Source of the DNA: CAYLJJ01 sp964384025
GTDB lineage: Bacteria > Myxococcota_A > Bradymonadia > UBA7976 > UBA1532
Assembly (NCBI GenBank): GCA_964384025.1
Contig: CAYLJJ010000046.1
Location: 1-49,149, forward strand
DNA length: 49,149 bases
Reading direction: 5' to 3'
The translations under genes were made by a program, and so were the position numbers. A model generated the notes under the pieces. That model was not told where the DNA came from. It searched no databases and saw only the letters and a list, made by a program, of their open reading frames with translations. This document shows, piece after piece, positions 7,911-16,834 of the stretch (positions are counted from its first letter, which is position 1; the number at the start of each line of letters is the position of its first letter).

Positions 7911-9323
7911 GTGAACGTGAAGCTCGATCATCTTCAAGAGATCATCCAAAAGAAAGGGATCGAATATCTCGATCTCAAGTTCTGTGATCTGCCCGGCTTT
8001 TGGCACCACATCACTCTCCCCAGCACCGCGCTAAAGTTGAACCTCTTTGAGCGAGGAGTGGGTGTCGATGGCTCCTCTCTGCCCGGCTTCTCCAGTATCG
8101 AGCGGGGGGATATGATCATCCTCCCCGATCCTCAGAGTGCCTTTATTGATCCTTTCTTCGAGCGTCCCACCCTCTCCTTTATCGGGGATGTGATGGATGT
8201 AGGCGACGAGATCTCGCCCTACTCCCGCAATCCTCGTCGGGTGGCGCGGGATGCTGAACGCTATCTTCAAGAGCTGCTCCCTGGAACTCAGTTTATCTTG
8301 GGGCCGGAGTTTGAGTTCTATCTCTTTGATCAAGTGGGCTTTCATCAGGGCCCCGATGAAGCTTTCTACCGTTTAGAGACCGCAGAGACCTCCAGCTCCC
8401 CAAAGGGAGAGCAGCTGGGCTATACAATCCCCTATAAGAAGGGCTATCACGCAGCTCCACCGATGGATCGAGGGGCTGATATACGTTCTGAGATCTGTAG
8501 CCTGCTTCAAGAGGTGGGCGTGGGCATCAAGTATCATCACCATGAGGTGGGCGGGGCCAGCCAGCATGAGATCGAGGTCAGCTTCAGCCCCATGCTTCAA
8601 ACCGCTGATCAGAGCATGCTGATCAAATATTTCATCAAGAACCACAGCTTTAGGCGAGGTAAGTCAGCCACCTTTATGCCCAAGCCTCTCTTCAATGAGC
8701 CAGGCTCCGGTCTCCACGTTCATCAGTTCCTTCAACAGGATGGGCGCTCTCTCTTCTATGATGCTGAGGGTCCTGCACGCTTCTCTAAGACAGGCTTAAG
8801 CTTCATCGGAGGGGTCCTCAAGCACGCCGACGCGCTCCTGGCTTTCACCAACCCCTCCACCAACTCCTATAAGCGCTTGATTCCAGGCTTTGAAGCGCCA
8901 GTAGCTGGGACCTACTCAGTGGGGAATCGTACCGCCTGTATTCGGATCCCCGGCTATCAACGAGATCCTGCTCAGATCCGCTTTGAATTTCGCCCCCCAG
9001 ACGGGACCATGAACCCTTATTTGGCTTTCTCCGCTATGTTGATGGCGGGCCTTGAGGGTGTTCAGGAGGGCCTTGATCCGGGAGCCGCGCTGGATCGCAA
9101 CCTGGACACTATGAGTCCTGAGGAGTTGGCTCAAATTCATCAACTTCCCAGCTCTCTAACCAAGGCGCTGGATGCCTTAGAGCGTAACAATGACTTCCTG
9201 CTCAAAGCGGGGGTCTTCACCCAAGATCTTCTAGAGAGCTGGATCAAGCTCAAGCGTAAGGATGTGGATGCTCTGCGTATTCGACCCACCCCCTATGAGT
9301 TTGAGATGTACTACAGCCTCTAA
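7911..9323 (+). CDS. glnA: Glutamine synthetase, type I
   Basis: Makes glutamine from glutamate, ammonia and ATP in the cytoplasm. Recognised by GVDGSSLPGF and PDPQSAFIDPFF near the N-terminus, EFEFYLFD, HHHEVGGASQHEIE, NEPGSGLHVHQFL, the flap sequence IPGFEAPV and the C-terminal FEMYYSL. The chosen start is GTG at 7911 behind a purine-rich GGAAGAGAGAG, giving 470 residues, close to the 469 of E. coli GlnA; ATG at 7881 would add ten residues with no homology or ribosome site. The adenylylation loop reads NLDTMSPEE where enterobacterial enzymes have NLYDLPPEE, so the regulatory Tyr is Asp. Control by GlnE-type adenylylation is therefore unlikely at this site. The 3' end overlaps the convergent gene by 4 bp. 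Confidence 0.95.
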   Translation: MNVKLDHLQEIIQKKGIEYLDLKFCDLPGFWHHITLPSTALKLNLFERGVGVDGSSLPGFSSIERGDMIILPDPQSAFIDPFFERPTLSFIGDVMDVGDEISPYSRNPRRVARDAERYLQELLPGTQFILGPEFEFYLFDQVGFHQGPDEAFYRLETAETSSSPKGEQLGYTIPYKKGYHAAPPMDRGADIRSEICSLLQEVGVGIKYHHHEVGGASQHEIEVSFSPMLQTADQSMLIKYFIKNHSFRRGKSATFMPKPLFNEPGSGLHVHQFLQQDGRSLFYDAEGPARFSKTGLSFIGGVLKHADALLAFTNPSTNSYKRLIPGFEAPVAGTYSVGNRTACIRIPGYQRDPAQIRFEFRPPDGTMNPYLAFSAMLMAGLEGVQEGLDPGAALDRNLDTMSPEELAQIHQLPSSLTKALDALERNNDFLLKAGVFTQDLLESWIKLKRKDVDALRIRPTPYEFEMYYSL

Positions 9324-9901
9324 GGCTTAGAACGACGGCGAGCGCCTCTACGGTGAGGGATGGCTCGGCGTTGGGCTTGCAACTCAAAGCTTAGAGCTTG
9401 GCCCTTAACCGCGAGGGTTACAAACTCCTGTCTCTGTCGAGCGGCTTGAGCTTGGCCACTGATCTTAAGCTGCCCTGCGCTCCGCTCGATCTGCTTGACC
9501 CTAAGCGCCCAGCCCCCCAGGAACTCCAGGGAAAAGTTGTGTAGCTGGCTTAACAGAGGATCCTGGAAAGCTTGAGGCTGCTCGTAGAAGCCGCAAGTTT
9601 CCAAGATACGGGACAACATCGTCTTAGAGGGTCCTAAGAGCACCTCCGGTCCGATCACCACCACAGGCCGCCAACTGCGAATGGGGCCTCCAGGGCGATG
9701 ATGGAAATTTTTGTCGTGGACGACATAGAAGCTTAGCTTCTCAAAGGCGCCCTCTGCTCCTCGCTCGGTGAGGATACGCCAGGGCTCAAGCCGATGGTTG
9801 GCTTGAGCGACCCCCTGTTTCTCCAGCTCTCTCCAAATCATAGAATTCTGTTCTCCTGTGGTGGGCGCAGCCAGTAAGATCCCGAGAAGGCTCCACATCA
9901 T
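9320..9901 (-). CDS. Small exported protein of unknown function
   Basis: 193 residues with a short N-terminal hydrophobic stretch (MMWSLLGILLAAPTTGEQNS) that looks like a signal peptide. The mature part has no recognised domain. It has two cysteine-poor beta-like blocks (SFYVVHDKNFHH and PVVVIGPEVLLG) and a very basic tail (RRAIPHRRGARRRSKP). The start overlaps the stop of the DUF4157-metallopeptidase gene (ATGA), so it is translated with that gene. Its job could be immunity, chaperone or co-effector; none is shown by the sequence. Confidence 0.65.
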   Translation of the reverse strand: MMWSLLGILLAAPTTGEQNSMIWRELEKQGVAQANHRLEPWRILTERGAEGAFEKLSFYVVHDKNFHHRPGGPIRSWRPVVVIGPEVLLGPSKTMLSRILETCGFYEQPQAFQDPLLSQLHNFSLEFLGGWALRVKQIERSAGQLKISGQAQAARQRQEFVTLAVKGQALSFELQAQRRAIPHRRGARRRSKP

Positions 9902-12771
9902 GACTCAGGTCCAACCTCTGGTCCCGCACCCGCACGACCTACCGTTCGATCAAAGAAGTTAAGCGCCCATTGAGGAACCGCTCGTGCGAAGCGCTCTGCT
10001 CCAACCCCTGGCCCAGTGTAAGCGGCGTAATGCTCCGCGAAGAACTCCAAGGGACAGCAGTAAGCGTAGGGCGGGATCCCCACCGCTAGGCTCTCAGTGC
10101 GGGCCTGGGGATCAAATTGAAAATACTCTCCATAATGAGCTGTAAAGACCTGACCACCCAGGGCAGGGAGTGGTTGGTTATAATACCAACCATCTGCTTC
10201 AAACTGGGTCACGGTGTCAAAGGTCGCTTGTTGACCTCCATTGGCAAGCCAATCGTCCAACCAGAGCTTAGCGTTGATGGCGTTGGCGTCTGAGCCTGTG
10301 GTACCCGATTGTACCGCGCCGATATAGCTCTGAGCCGCGTCCTGGAAGCTTAGATTGACCCCCGCTCGATTGACCGCTGTGCCTGCGTTGGCGACTCCAG
10401 CAGATGAGATCACCTGATTGACCCACTGTAGAGAGCCTGTCATCATCTTCCACTTGGCTGAGGATTTCTCGCTGAAAGCTGAGAATCCTCCAATCTGTAG
10501 GTCAAGGGCGTGGCCCATCTCATGGCGCACCGTCCAAGCGAAGTTCTCCTGGGCCATGGTGCCCCCCAGAGCAGATTCTGCAGCTGGGTTGTCCTCGATC
10601 CAACCGATCGCCCGTCGATGAGCGCCTTCATTGACGTGGATTAAGTGGTAGGTCTTACCCGCGACCGCCATGCTGGCGTCTGCCATCTTGACATAGATGA
10701 TGCCTGGCTCCAGTGAGCCCAATACTGTAGCGGGATCTGGGTCTCCTGTGGTTGGATCTTCGGCGTAGAGGTCGACGCGCTGGGTGACTCGTTGAGCGTC
10801 TCCAGCTTGAGCCCAGTCGCCTCCCCTGATCTCAGAACCCACGTTGACGGTGACGCGGGTGTTGAGCCCCAGGGTCTTGCTGCTGCTGTTGAGCCAAGTT
10901 ATGTCGGCGTAGCCGGTGCTGCCATCCGCCTGAGAGACTTCAACAGCCTCTCCAACTTGAAGCAGCTCCATGTTCTGCTCCTGCACTGGGATGTTGCGAC
11001 CGCTCTTGGCGACCGCAGCGTGGAGCACTCCAGGATCTTGAGCAGAGTCTTTGCTGTTGAGGGCTCCGTGGCCAGGGCGATTAAACATCCAGAAGCCAAA
11101 GGAGCCAAGGTTCCCTGGATCTTGCTCCTCGGCGTAGTAGTTGACCACGTTGCTCATGATCGAGTGCGCATCTGGCAGCTGCTTTAAGGCTCCCCAGATC
11201 TGATGCATCAGGGTCTTAGAGGTGGACGCAGCCCCCTCCATAGGTCGCCCCCAACGGGTAACAAACATCACCCCCATATCCTGTGGGCTGCATCTGGACA
11301 TGTTAAAGGCGATCTCCTCCACTTGATCCAGGGCATCCCGCTCGGCTTGAACAAGAGCCAGACCGCGCGGCGCGGCGTAGATCGTCGCCAACGCAGCTCG
11401 GTAGCTGTTGCCATCCGGGCTGGCTTGTAGCGTGGTTAGAGCCCCCTGGATCCCCGCTGCTCGCTCATCAGCAGCGTCATTTATATCTGTACCTGCCCTC
11501 GTTCGGGCCTGAAGCCAAGCCCCTAACTGCGGGTTGGTTCCAGCGAAGGCGTTGAGATCTCCATCAGCGGGATAGAGATCGGAGAGGATCGTGCCAAAGA
11601 TGATTTCTGGGTGAATCTGTCCCAAGTTGGGGCGCAGTTGACCCACCAAAGCGTCATCCCGAGCCACCTCCATACGTTCATCATCCTGGGCGCTGGCGAA
11701 GGCCAAACGCAGCTTGGCGTAGGTGCTGCCGTTCTTGCTCAGGTAATCCCTCAGCTTGCGGTTGAGGCGAGCCCCCAGGACGTTCAGCATGTTGATGACA
11801 TCATCGCCCGTGACAGAGGCTGCGGCCATCACCGCAGCCCAGGTGGGATCACCCACGGTCAGGAGTTGTCGTCGCTGGGTATTGGTCAGGAGATGAAAAC
11901 CTCCTATCGTCTCATCTCTGTCGTTTGCTGCCGCCGAGGTGGCCATATGAGCATACATATCCTCAGGCCCCGCGCTGGGGCTGCGCAGCGAGGTTGCTCC
12001 CGCTTGATTCTGTACATTGGCTTGCGGAAAGTAGCCCACCTGGCCTCGGAGAGCGCCCCTCTCCACATGCACCCGCATATGACCCCCAGGCCGATCCAGG
12101 ATCCTCAGGGTGTCCCCCACGGAGAGCGCGCCGAGGATCGTCGCGCCAGGAGCTGAGGTCTCTTTGAGATCCCCTGCGGTGCGGACATCGGCCAGCTGAG
12201 TACTGTCTTCATGCAGCTCAGAGCGCATCACTTCTGGCGCGGCGAGACCTCCCAGAAGCGGAGCCACAGGAGCACCCGTCTGAACCGCTTGCTCTACAGC
12301 GAGAGCTTGAGCTTCAGCTGCTGAGCTGCTGAGCCTTTGGCTCTTGGGAGCCACCGCTTCAGTGCCCGCTGCGCCCTGTTGGATCGCATGGGTCAGCTCA
12401 TGCGCCACCAAAGGGGCGCTGGGGTTGGCCTCCCCAAAGGCCATATCCTGGCCTAAAGTATAGGCATCCGCCTGAAGAATCTGGTTGGCTTGTCGCGCAG
12501 CTGGCCCTGTGTGGGCGCGTACTCCGCCCAGGTCGGTCCCAAAGGTCTGCTCCATCTCAGCGCGAAAAGGTAGGGTTCCACCCGAGCCCTCAAAACCCTG
12601 CTGGGCCGTAGACTCCGCTTGAGCACCAGTGCTCATCCCTCCCTTGAACATCAACTCAGCGCTCTGGCTTCGAGCTGAGCTGGAAATTCCAAATTGAGGC
12701 AAGGCTGCCCCTGATTGAGGACTCGATGGCTCCGCTGTTTTCTGCTTCTGATCTAAGGCGCTCGTGCTCAT
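9898..12771 (-). CDS. eCIS-type DUF4157 protein with C-terminal zinc metallopeptidase domain
   Basis: 957 residues from ATG at 12771, set by AGGGAGA six bases upstream; nearby ATG 12777 is too close to it. Residues ~67-135 are a DUF4157 domain: LPFRAEMEQTFG, VRAHTGPAA, the AYTLGQDMAFG strand and APLVAHELTHAIQQG. This is the domain found on proteins associated with extracellular contractile injection systems and often on their cargo toxins. Two SH3-like segments may follow (near residues 210-260 and 590-730). A second zinc site, RHEMGHALDLQIGGF, lies at about 750. Some 155 residues later PLEFFAEHYAAY could give the third Glu ligand, an arrangement like anthrax lethal factor-type peptidases. 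No signal peptide, sheath or baseplate gene is seen here. Likely a secreted effector; target unknown. Confidence 0.8.
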   Translation of the reverse strand: MSTSALDQKQKTAEPSSPQSGAALPQFGISSSARSQSAELMFKGGMSTGAQAESTAQQGFEGSGGTLPFRAEMEQTFGTDLGGVRAHTGPAARQANQILQADAYTLGQDMAFGEANPSAPLVAHELTHAIQQGAAGTEAVAPKSQRLSSSAAEAQALAVEQAVQTGAPVAPLLGGLAAPEVMRSELHEDSTQLADVRTAGDLKETSAPGATILGALSVGDTLRILDRPGGHMRVHVERGALRGQVGYFPQANVQNQAGATSLRSPSAGPEDMYAHMATSAAANDRDETIGGFHLLTNTQRRQLLTVGDPTWAAVMAAASVTGDDVINMLNVLGARLNRKLRDYLSKNGSTYAKLRLAFASAQDDERMEVARDDALVGQLRPNLGQIHPEIIFGTILSDLYPADGDLNAFAGTNPQLGAWLQARTRAGTDINDAADERAAGIQGALTTLQASPDGNSYRAALATIYAAPRGLALVQAERDALDQVEEIAFNMSRCSPQDMGVMFVTRWGRPMEGAASTSKTLMHQIWGALKQLPDAHSIMSNVVNYYAEEQDPGNLGSFGFWMFNRPGHGALNSKDSAQDPGVLHAAVAKSGRNIPVQEQNMELLQVGEAVEVSQADGSTGYADITWLNSSSKTLGLNTRVTVNVGSEIRGGDWAQAGDAQRVTQRVDLYAEDPTTGDPDPATVLGSLEPGIIYVKMADASMAVAGKTYHLIHVNEGAHRRAIGWIEDNPAAESALGGTMAQENFAWTVRHEMGHALDLQIGGFSAFSEKSSAKWKMMTGSLQWVNQVISSAGVANAGTAVNRAGVNLSFQDAAQSYIGAVQSGTTGSDANAINAKLWLDDWLANGGQQATFDTVTQFEADGWYYNQPLPALGGQVFTAHYGEYFQFDPQARTESLAVGIPPYAYCCPLEFFAEHYAAYTGPGVGAERFARAVPQWALNFFDRTVGRAGAGPEVGPES

Positions 12772-12818
12772 GTTCATTCTCCCTAGACAAACATACTGGA
12801 GAGTGAACATCTGCGCGT

Positions 12819-13913
12819 CTAGAACCTTCGGGTCAGGTCCTGGATTTCAGCGCTGAGGCACTCAACCTCGGTATAGGGCAGGTGTTCCCGAGTCAGAAAA
12901 AGCAGAAAGCGTAGGTGCTCTCTGAGCCCTCGTCTCAGCAATTGAAGTCTATCTTGGTTTGAAGAACGCTGGAGCCGGGTAAGGAGCGCCTCTTTGGGCA
13001 GACGACCTCGCCGATCAGCTCGAAGCCCCTCAAAGAGGGCCACCAGCTCAGGATCGCGCCCCAGGGAGAGGCCATCTCTCTCTGGGAGTGTGCTGCTTGG
13101 ATCAGATTGGGAGAAGCTCTCCAGAACAGCCCAGATGCGAGCGTAGCTTTCGTTAAAACCCTCAATGATCTCCAGCTCTGGGATAACACGTGGCTCCGCT
13201 TCCTGAATCAGCCCCTTTTGGATTAGGTTCTGAGCCGCCTTTAGAGTCTCAAAGTTGCTCAACTCAGAGCGCCGCAGCAGCTCGCTGAGGATCAGTCCCT
13301 CCTCCAAGCGCATATAGACTATGGCCTCAGCTCGTCCCAGGCTCTCCAGCTGAGGAGGCGGTCCGCTCCATTCCAGCGGCCATCTTGTCCCAGGCAGGCT
13401 CTCCAAAAGCTGACGCTGCTCATCCTTGCGTCGCAGGCCCTCCATCAGAAGATGCTGTCCAGAGAGAGAGGCAAGAGTGGGTAGGCTGGAGGCTTTATAG
13501 GAGGCGAGGCTAAACTCACCCCGCTCCTGAAGGATGATGGAGTAGCAGATCTCCTGGATTTGGAGGCGGATGGTCTCCCAAACCTCCTGGACACTGAGGA
13601 GCCCCAACTCAAAAAGGACTGCACCCAGACGACGACCAGGGTTCACCTGAAGGAGTGCAAACTCGAGCTGCTCAGGGCTGATCTGCCCTCTTTGAAGCAG
13701 GAGGCTCCCAAAGCGGTTTTCAGGAAGGTTGCTGCTGGCCGCCATCACCTCGCCCTGATGAAAATAGAGGCTCCTCTTCAGCCTCCCGTTTTGGATCGAG
13801 AGGGCCGCACTGCGTCGACTTTGGCTGAGGAAGCTGATGAGATCTGGAATGAAATCTCCATCGATGAGATGGCCTTGGGCAAAGACCTTTTGTGGATGCT
13901 CTCTCTCAGTCAT
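12819..13913 (-). CDS. DUF4388-domain protein
   Basis: 364 residues from ATG at 13913, set by AAAGAGGAG six bases upstream. The first ~150 residues match the DUF4388/PATAN-like arrangement: GHLIDGDFIPDLISFLSQ, SAALSIQNGRLKRSLYF, HQGEVMAASSN, then FGSLLLQRGQISPEQLEFAL and LGAVLFELGLLS. A helical region follows with a winged-helix-like segment (LILSELLRRSELSNFETLKA) and a Leu/Arg-rich tail. DUF4388 proteins are common in Myxococcota, often next to two-component or motility genes, with no defined biochemistry. The gene ends 47 bp before the DUF4157-metallopeptidase start on the same strand, so it probably begins that operon. It diverges from the 586-aa gene. Confidence 0.75.
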   Translation of the reverse strand: MTEREHPQKVFAQGHLIDGDFIPDLISFLSQSRRSAALSIQNGRLKRSLYFHQGEVMAASSNLPENRFGSLLLQRGQISPEQLEFALLQVNPGRRLGAVLFELGLLSVQEVWETIRLQIQEICYSIILQERGEFSLASYKASSLPTLASLSGQHLLMEGLRRKDEQRQLLESLPGTRWPLEWSGPPPQLESLGRAEAIVYMRLEEGLILSELLRRSELSNFETLKAAQNLIQKGLIQEAEPRVIPELEIIEGFNESYARIWAVLESFSQSDPSSTLPERDGLSLGRDPELVALFEGLRADRRGRLPKEALLTRLQRSSNQDRLQLLRRGLREHLRFLLFLTREHLPYTEVECLSAEIQDLTRRF

Positions 13914-14020
13914 GGGCGCTCCTCTTTGTCGCTGTTTTAACAGATTTCCATCTTTTGTCTCGCGGTGAAGCTCCATCCCTGAAAGATCCAAGATCTGAGA
14001 AGTGGCTTAAGAGTGAGGAG

Positions 14021-15781
14021 ATGATTTTGAAACAGAGCCTAAACTCAGAGGAGTTTCGGGGCCAGGTGCAAAGCGCTCGTCTGGAGCAGGTTAAGAGGCA
14101 GGGAAGTGAGGTCGCCGATGAGGCCTATCTGCTCTATCATGATCAGCAGGGGCAAGCTCTTATCCTCCGCGACAGCTTTTACCAACGGCGCCTTCAGCTC
14201 CCCGTTGAACGCTTTATCCAGGAGCTGGAGCGTGGCTGGTGGGCTTCACGCTGTACTCTGTCGCTTGATGAGGGCAGCCAAAGCTTGGTGGCTGGTTTCT
14301 ACTGTCACTATCTGGGAGAGCAGGGCTTTGACTGCCTCTTTGAGTTTACTCCCCAGGGTGCCCAACGCGCTTGGCGGCGAGATGCTCGTGGTCGAGAGGC
14401 CGCCCTGCGCCTCCCTGAAGATGAAGGGATGTTTCGAGATCAGTTGGGCAGCTTCTTTAACCTGCGGGCGGGCTGGCGTTGGTTATTGGCGGCTCACCGA
14501 GAAAGCGGCCTCTTGGAGGTGGCTGAGATCCAACCCGGTTATCTCATTGGGGTTCGAGCTGGGGTCCCTGGAGATCCTACACCAGCAGATCGAGAGGATC
14601 CCGAGCTTGAGGCGACCTTCAGTCGCTGGGCGCGCAGGGAGTATGACACCCTGGAGTTCTTAGAGAGCCCCGAGGCGCGTGGTTATCCCTTTCACGGAGA
14701 GCGCTATTGGGAGTGGCTGGAGGAGGAGGCGGTAGAGATTCAATCGGGGAGCTTGGACCTCTTTATCATCGCTGACTCCAGCGAGTTTATGGCGGCCCTG
14801 AGAGAGCTGGCTGAGAACCGGGAGATCAAGCTGCTCTGGCCCGATGAGGATGATCACTCCAGGATCACTCTGTCGAAGGCTGAGCTGAGCTATGAGCTGG
14901 ATTTCGCCCTCCCCTATCTACGTTGCCTTCATACGGGTCGCAGCTTTATTCAGGGCGCCCAAGAGTTCTATCTACCCCTCCTTCATGCTATGGAGGAGGC
15001 CTATGACCTTCTCCAGCTCCTGAGGAAGCGCCTCAAGGGATATAAGGTCCTCCTCAAAGAGGGTAAGCTGCTGGAGATTCATACACTCCAGGATCAGCGG
15101 TTGGGGCGTTGGCATCTGATGAGCTTGGCCGGAAAGCAAACCTTTCGAGGAGAGCGTGCCGAAGAGCAGCTCCTTGAGTTTTTAAGCTTCCCCAAGGGCC
15201 GCTTTCAGCCTCGCCCCTTTAGCTTGGAGCGCTGCCCCCTCAGTGGAGAGCCCGCGCGAGTAGAGCGTCTGATCCGTCCCCTTGAGCTGCTGGGTGGTGC
15301 GATTCAAGATCTGATGGGGGTTGAGCTGGAACAGCATCTCCTCTGTTATGTTCTGGAGAGCGAGCGCTATAGCAGCCCCATCGAGCCTGGGCCTGGACGC
15401 AGCGTGGAGATTCTAGAGGCGGCCTATCAGCGTGATCTTCCTCGTGCCCAGTGCCAACTCTTAGAGTTGAAGATGCTCAACGAGGGGCTCCTGTTTGTGG
15501 GCTTTGACCTCGGCTCTCAGATCTTAGAGCCAGCACGAGTTAAGGCTCTGCTCCAGGCCGCCAAAGTAGAGAATGATGGGGACAGGCAGTGGGCTTATGC
15601 CTTCTTCCCTGATGCGCTGTTGCTCTCCAAGGAGGCTCTCAAAGGGGAGGCCCTGATGAGAGCTCGCGCGGCAGCTCAGGAGGCGTTATTGCCTCGCTTT
15701 CCTGGTCGACTCTGGCCCCTGGAGTTGGCTCGCAGCCTCGACCTGGATGTGGAGCCTGTGGGGCGGGTGGAACTTCTATGA
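14021..15781 (+). CDS. Uncharacterised cytoplasmic protein, 586 aa
   Basis: I do not recognise this family. The frame is open from 13892, but that start would run through the opposite-strand DUF4388 start region. The first start with a nearby purine tract (GAGTGAGGAG) is ATG 14021 or TTG 14027. No signal peptide or membrane segment is seen. The protein is rich in Leu, Glu, Arg and Trp, with two short Cys/His-containing patches (CPLSGEPARVERLI near residue 400, HCYL-type motifs absent). It is followed, with an ATGA overlap, by a small membrane protein and then an rRNA methyltransferase gene, so it likely belongs to a three-gene operon. Codon usage matches its neighbours. Confidence 0.7.
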   Translation: MILKQSLNSEEFRGQVQSARLEQVKRQGSEVADEAYLLYHDQQGQALILRDSFYQRRLQLPVERFIQELERGWWASRCTLSLDEGSQSLVAGFYCHYLGEQGFDCLFEFTPQGAQRAWRRDARGREAALRLPEDEGMFRDQLGSFFNLRAGWRWLLAAHRESGLLEVAEIQPGYLIGVRAGVPGDPTPADREDPELEATFSRWARREYDTLEFLESPEARGYPFHGERYWEWLEEEAVEIQSGSLDLFIIADSSEFMAALRELAENREIKLLWPDEDDHSRITLSKAELSYELDFALPYLRCLHTGRSFIQGAQEFYLPLLHAMEEAYDLLQLLRKRLKGYKVLLKEGKLLEIHTLQDQRLGRWHLMSLAGKQTFRGERAEEQLLEFLSFPKGRFQPRPFSLERCPLSGEPARVERLIRPLELLGGAIQDLMGVELEQHLLCYVLESERYSSPIEPGPGRSVEILEAAYQRDLPRAQCQLLELKMLNEGLLFVGFDLGSQILEPARVKALLQAAKVENDGDRQWAYAFFPDALLLSKEALKGEALMRARAAAQEALLPRFPGRLWPLELARSLDLDVEPVGRVELL

Positions 15782-16122
15782 TCTCTCTCTTGCTCAGCCT
15801 CTGCTTGCTTACCCCGGAGACTCTGGGAGAGGCGCTCATCGCGGTAGGGGCCTTTGATGAACGCCTGGATCTGAGGCTGGAGCCTCCCCCCGCTCCTCCT
15901 CGGCGAGGCAGCCGACTGATGATCGGTCTGGGCCTGGGGTTGGCAGTCCTGGGGCTGGCTGGGCTCAGCTTTAGCCAGGGCTGTGAAACTCAGGCGGCGG
16001 ATGGTCGCTGTCTGGCTCCTACACGCAGCCAGCCTCTCTTTCCCGCCTTGGTAGTCCTGGGATTGGCGGGGTCGATAACGGGCAGTTATTGGTTTTTAAA
16101 GGAGTCTTATGAGCAACCATGA
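15778..16122 (+). CDS. Small membrane protein with two transmembrane segments
   Basis: 114 residues. A signal-like hydrophobic N-terminus (MISLLLSLCLLTPETLGEAL) is followed by a Pro-rich stretch and two clear membrane segments at about residues 46-66 and 86-107. The short loop between them carries two cysteines (QGCETQAADGRC). No family is recognised. The start overlaps the previous stop (ATGA) and the end overlaps the methyltransferase start by 14 bp, indicating coupled translation. Confidence 0.65.
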   Translation: MISLLLSLCLLTPETLGEALIAVGAFDERLDLRLEPPPAPPRRGSRLMIGLGLGLAVLGLAGLSFSQGCETQAADGRCLAPTRSQPLFPALVVLGLAGSITGSYWFLKESYEQP

Positions 16123-16834
16123 AGCGATAGTTTATGGGGTCAACGCTGCCCTCGCCGTCGCTGCTCATCGACCTGATCAGATCCTACGGGTTTTTTATAG
16201 CGCTCGCCTCCGCAAGGTCTTACGCCCCCTGCTCAAAGCCACCGCCGCTGAGCGTCGACCCTACCGAGAGTTGCCCTTGGCGGAGTTGGATCGTGTCGCC
16301 AAGGGGATTCATCATGAGGGGGTGGTGGTGATCACCCAGCCCCTCAGGTTGAGGTCCCTAGATTGGCTCCTGGAGAAGAGCCCAGGAGAGGAGTGTGTCC
16401 TGGCTTTGGACCATGTCGGCAATCCCCATAACTTGGGTGCGATCCTCCGCAGCGGGGCTTGGTTTGGGGCTCGAGCTTTGCTCATCCCCCGAGAGCCTGG
16501 GCAAGCTCAGCTCAGCGCAGCGGCCATCCGTGTTGCTCAGGGGGGCGCTGAGCTGCTCCCCTGCGTCGGTGTTGATGAGCTGTTCTATGCACTGAAGGAG
16601 CTGAAGGGGGCTGGTTTTACCCTCCTGGCCGCAGATCAAAGAGGGCAGCCTCTGGATGGGCGCTCAATGGAACGGCCCCTTTGTTTAATCATGGGCAGTG
16701 AGGGTCAGGGTCTCAACCCAAAGATCCGCGCTCTGGCTCATGCAGAGATCGCCATCCCAGGGACGGGAGCCCTGGAGTCTCTCAATGTTTCAGTAGCGGC
16801 TGGGATTCTCCTGGCGGAGGCGTTTCGCTTTTAG
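16109..16834 (+). CDS. SpoU/TrmH-family RNA 2'-O-methyltransferase
   Basis: 241 residues. Transfers methyl from SAM to a ribose 2'-OH, most likely of 23S rRNA as in RlmB-type enzymes, or of tRNA. The N-terminal substrate-binding part starts IVYGVNAALAVAAHRP, as in RlmB, and contains HHEGVVVI. The three SPOUT motifs are present: NPHNLGAILRS (motif 1, with the catalytic Arg), LCLIMGSEGQGL (motif 2) and IPGTGALESLNVSVAAGI (motif 3, forming the trefoil knot). Length fits RlmB. The start at 16109 has GGAG of the preceding gene's end as ribosome site. The exact methylated nucleotide cannot be read from sequence, so no symbol is given. It converges on the Cys-rich lipoprotein gene with a 4-bp overlap. 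Confidence 0.92.
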   Translation: MSNHEAIVYGVNAALAVAAHRPDQILRVFYSARLRKVLRPLLKATAAERRPYRELPLAELDRVAKGIHHEGVVVITQPLRLRSLDWLLEKSPGEECVLALDHVGNPHNLGAILRSGAWFGARALLIPREPGQAQLSAAAIRVAQGGAELLPCVGVDELFYALKELKGAGFTLLAADQRGQPLDGRSMERPLCLIMGSEGQGLNPKIRALAHAEIAIPGTGALESLNVSVAAGILLAEAFRF

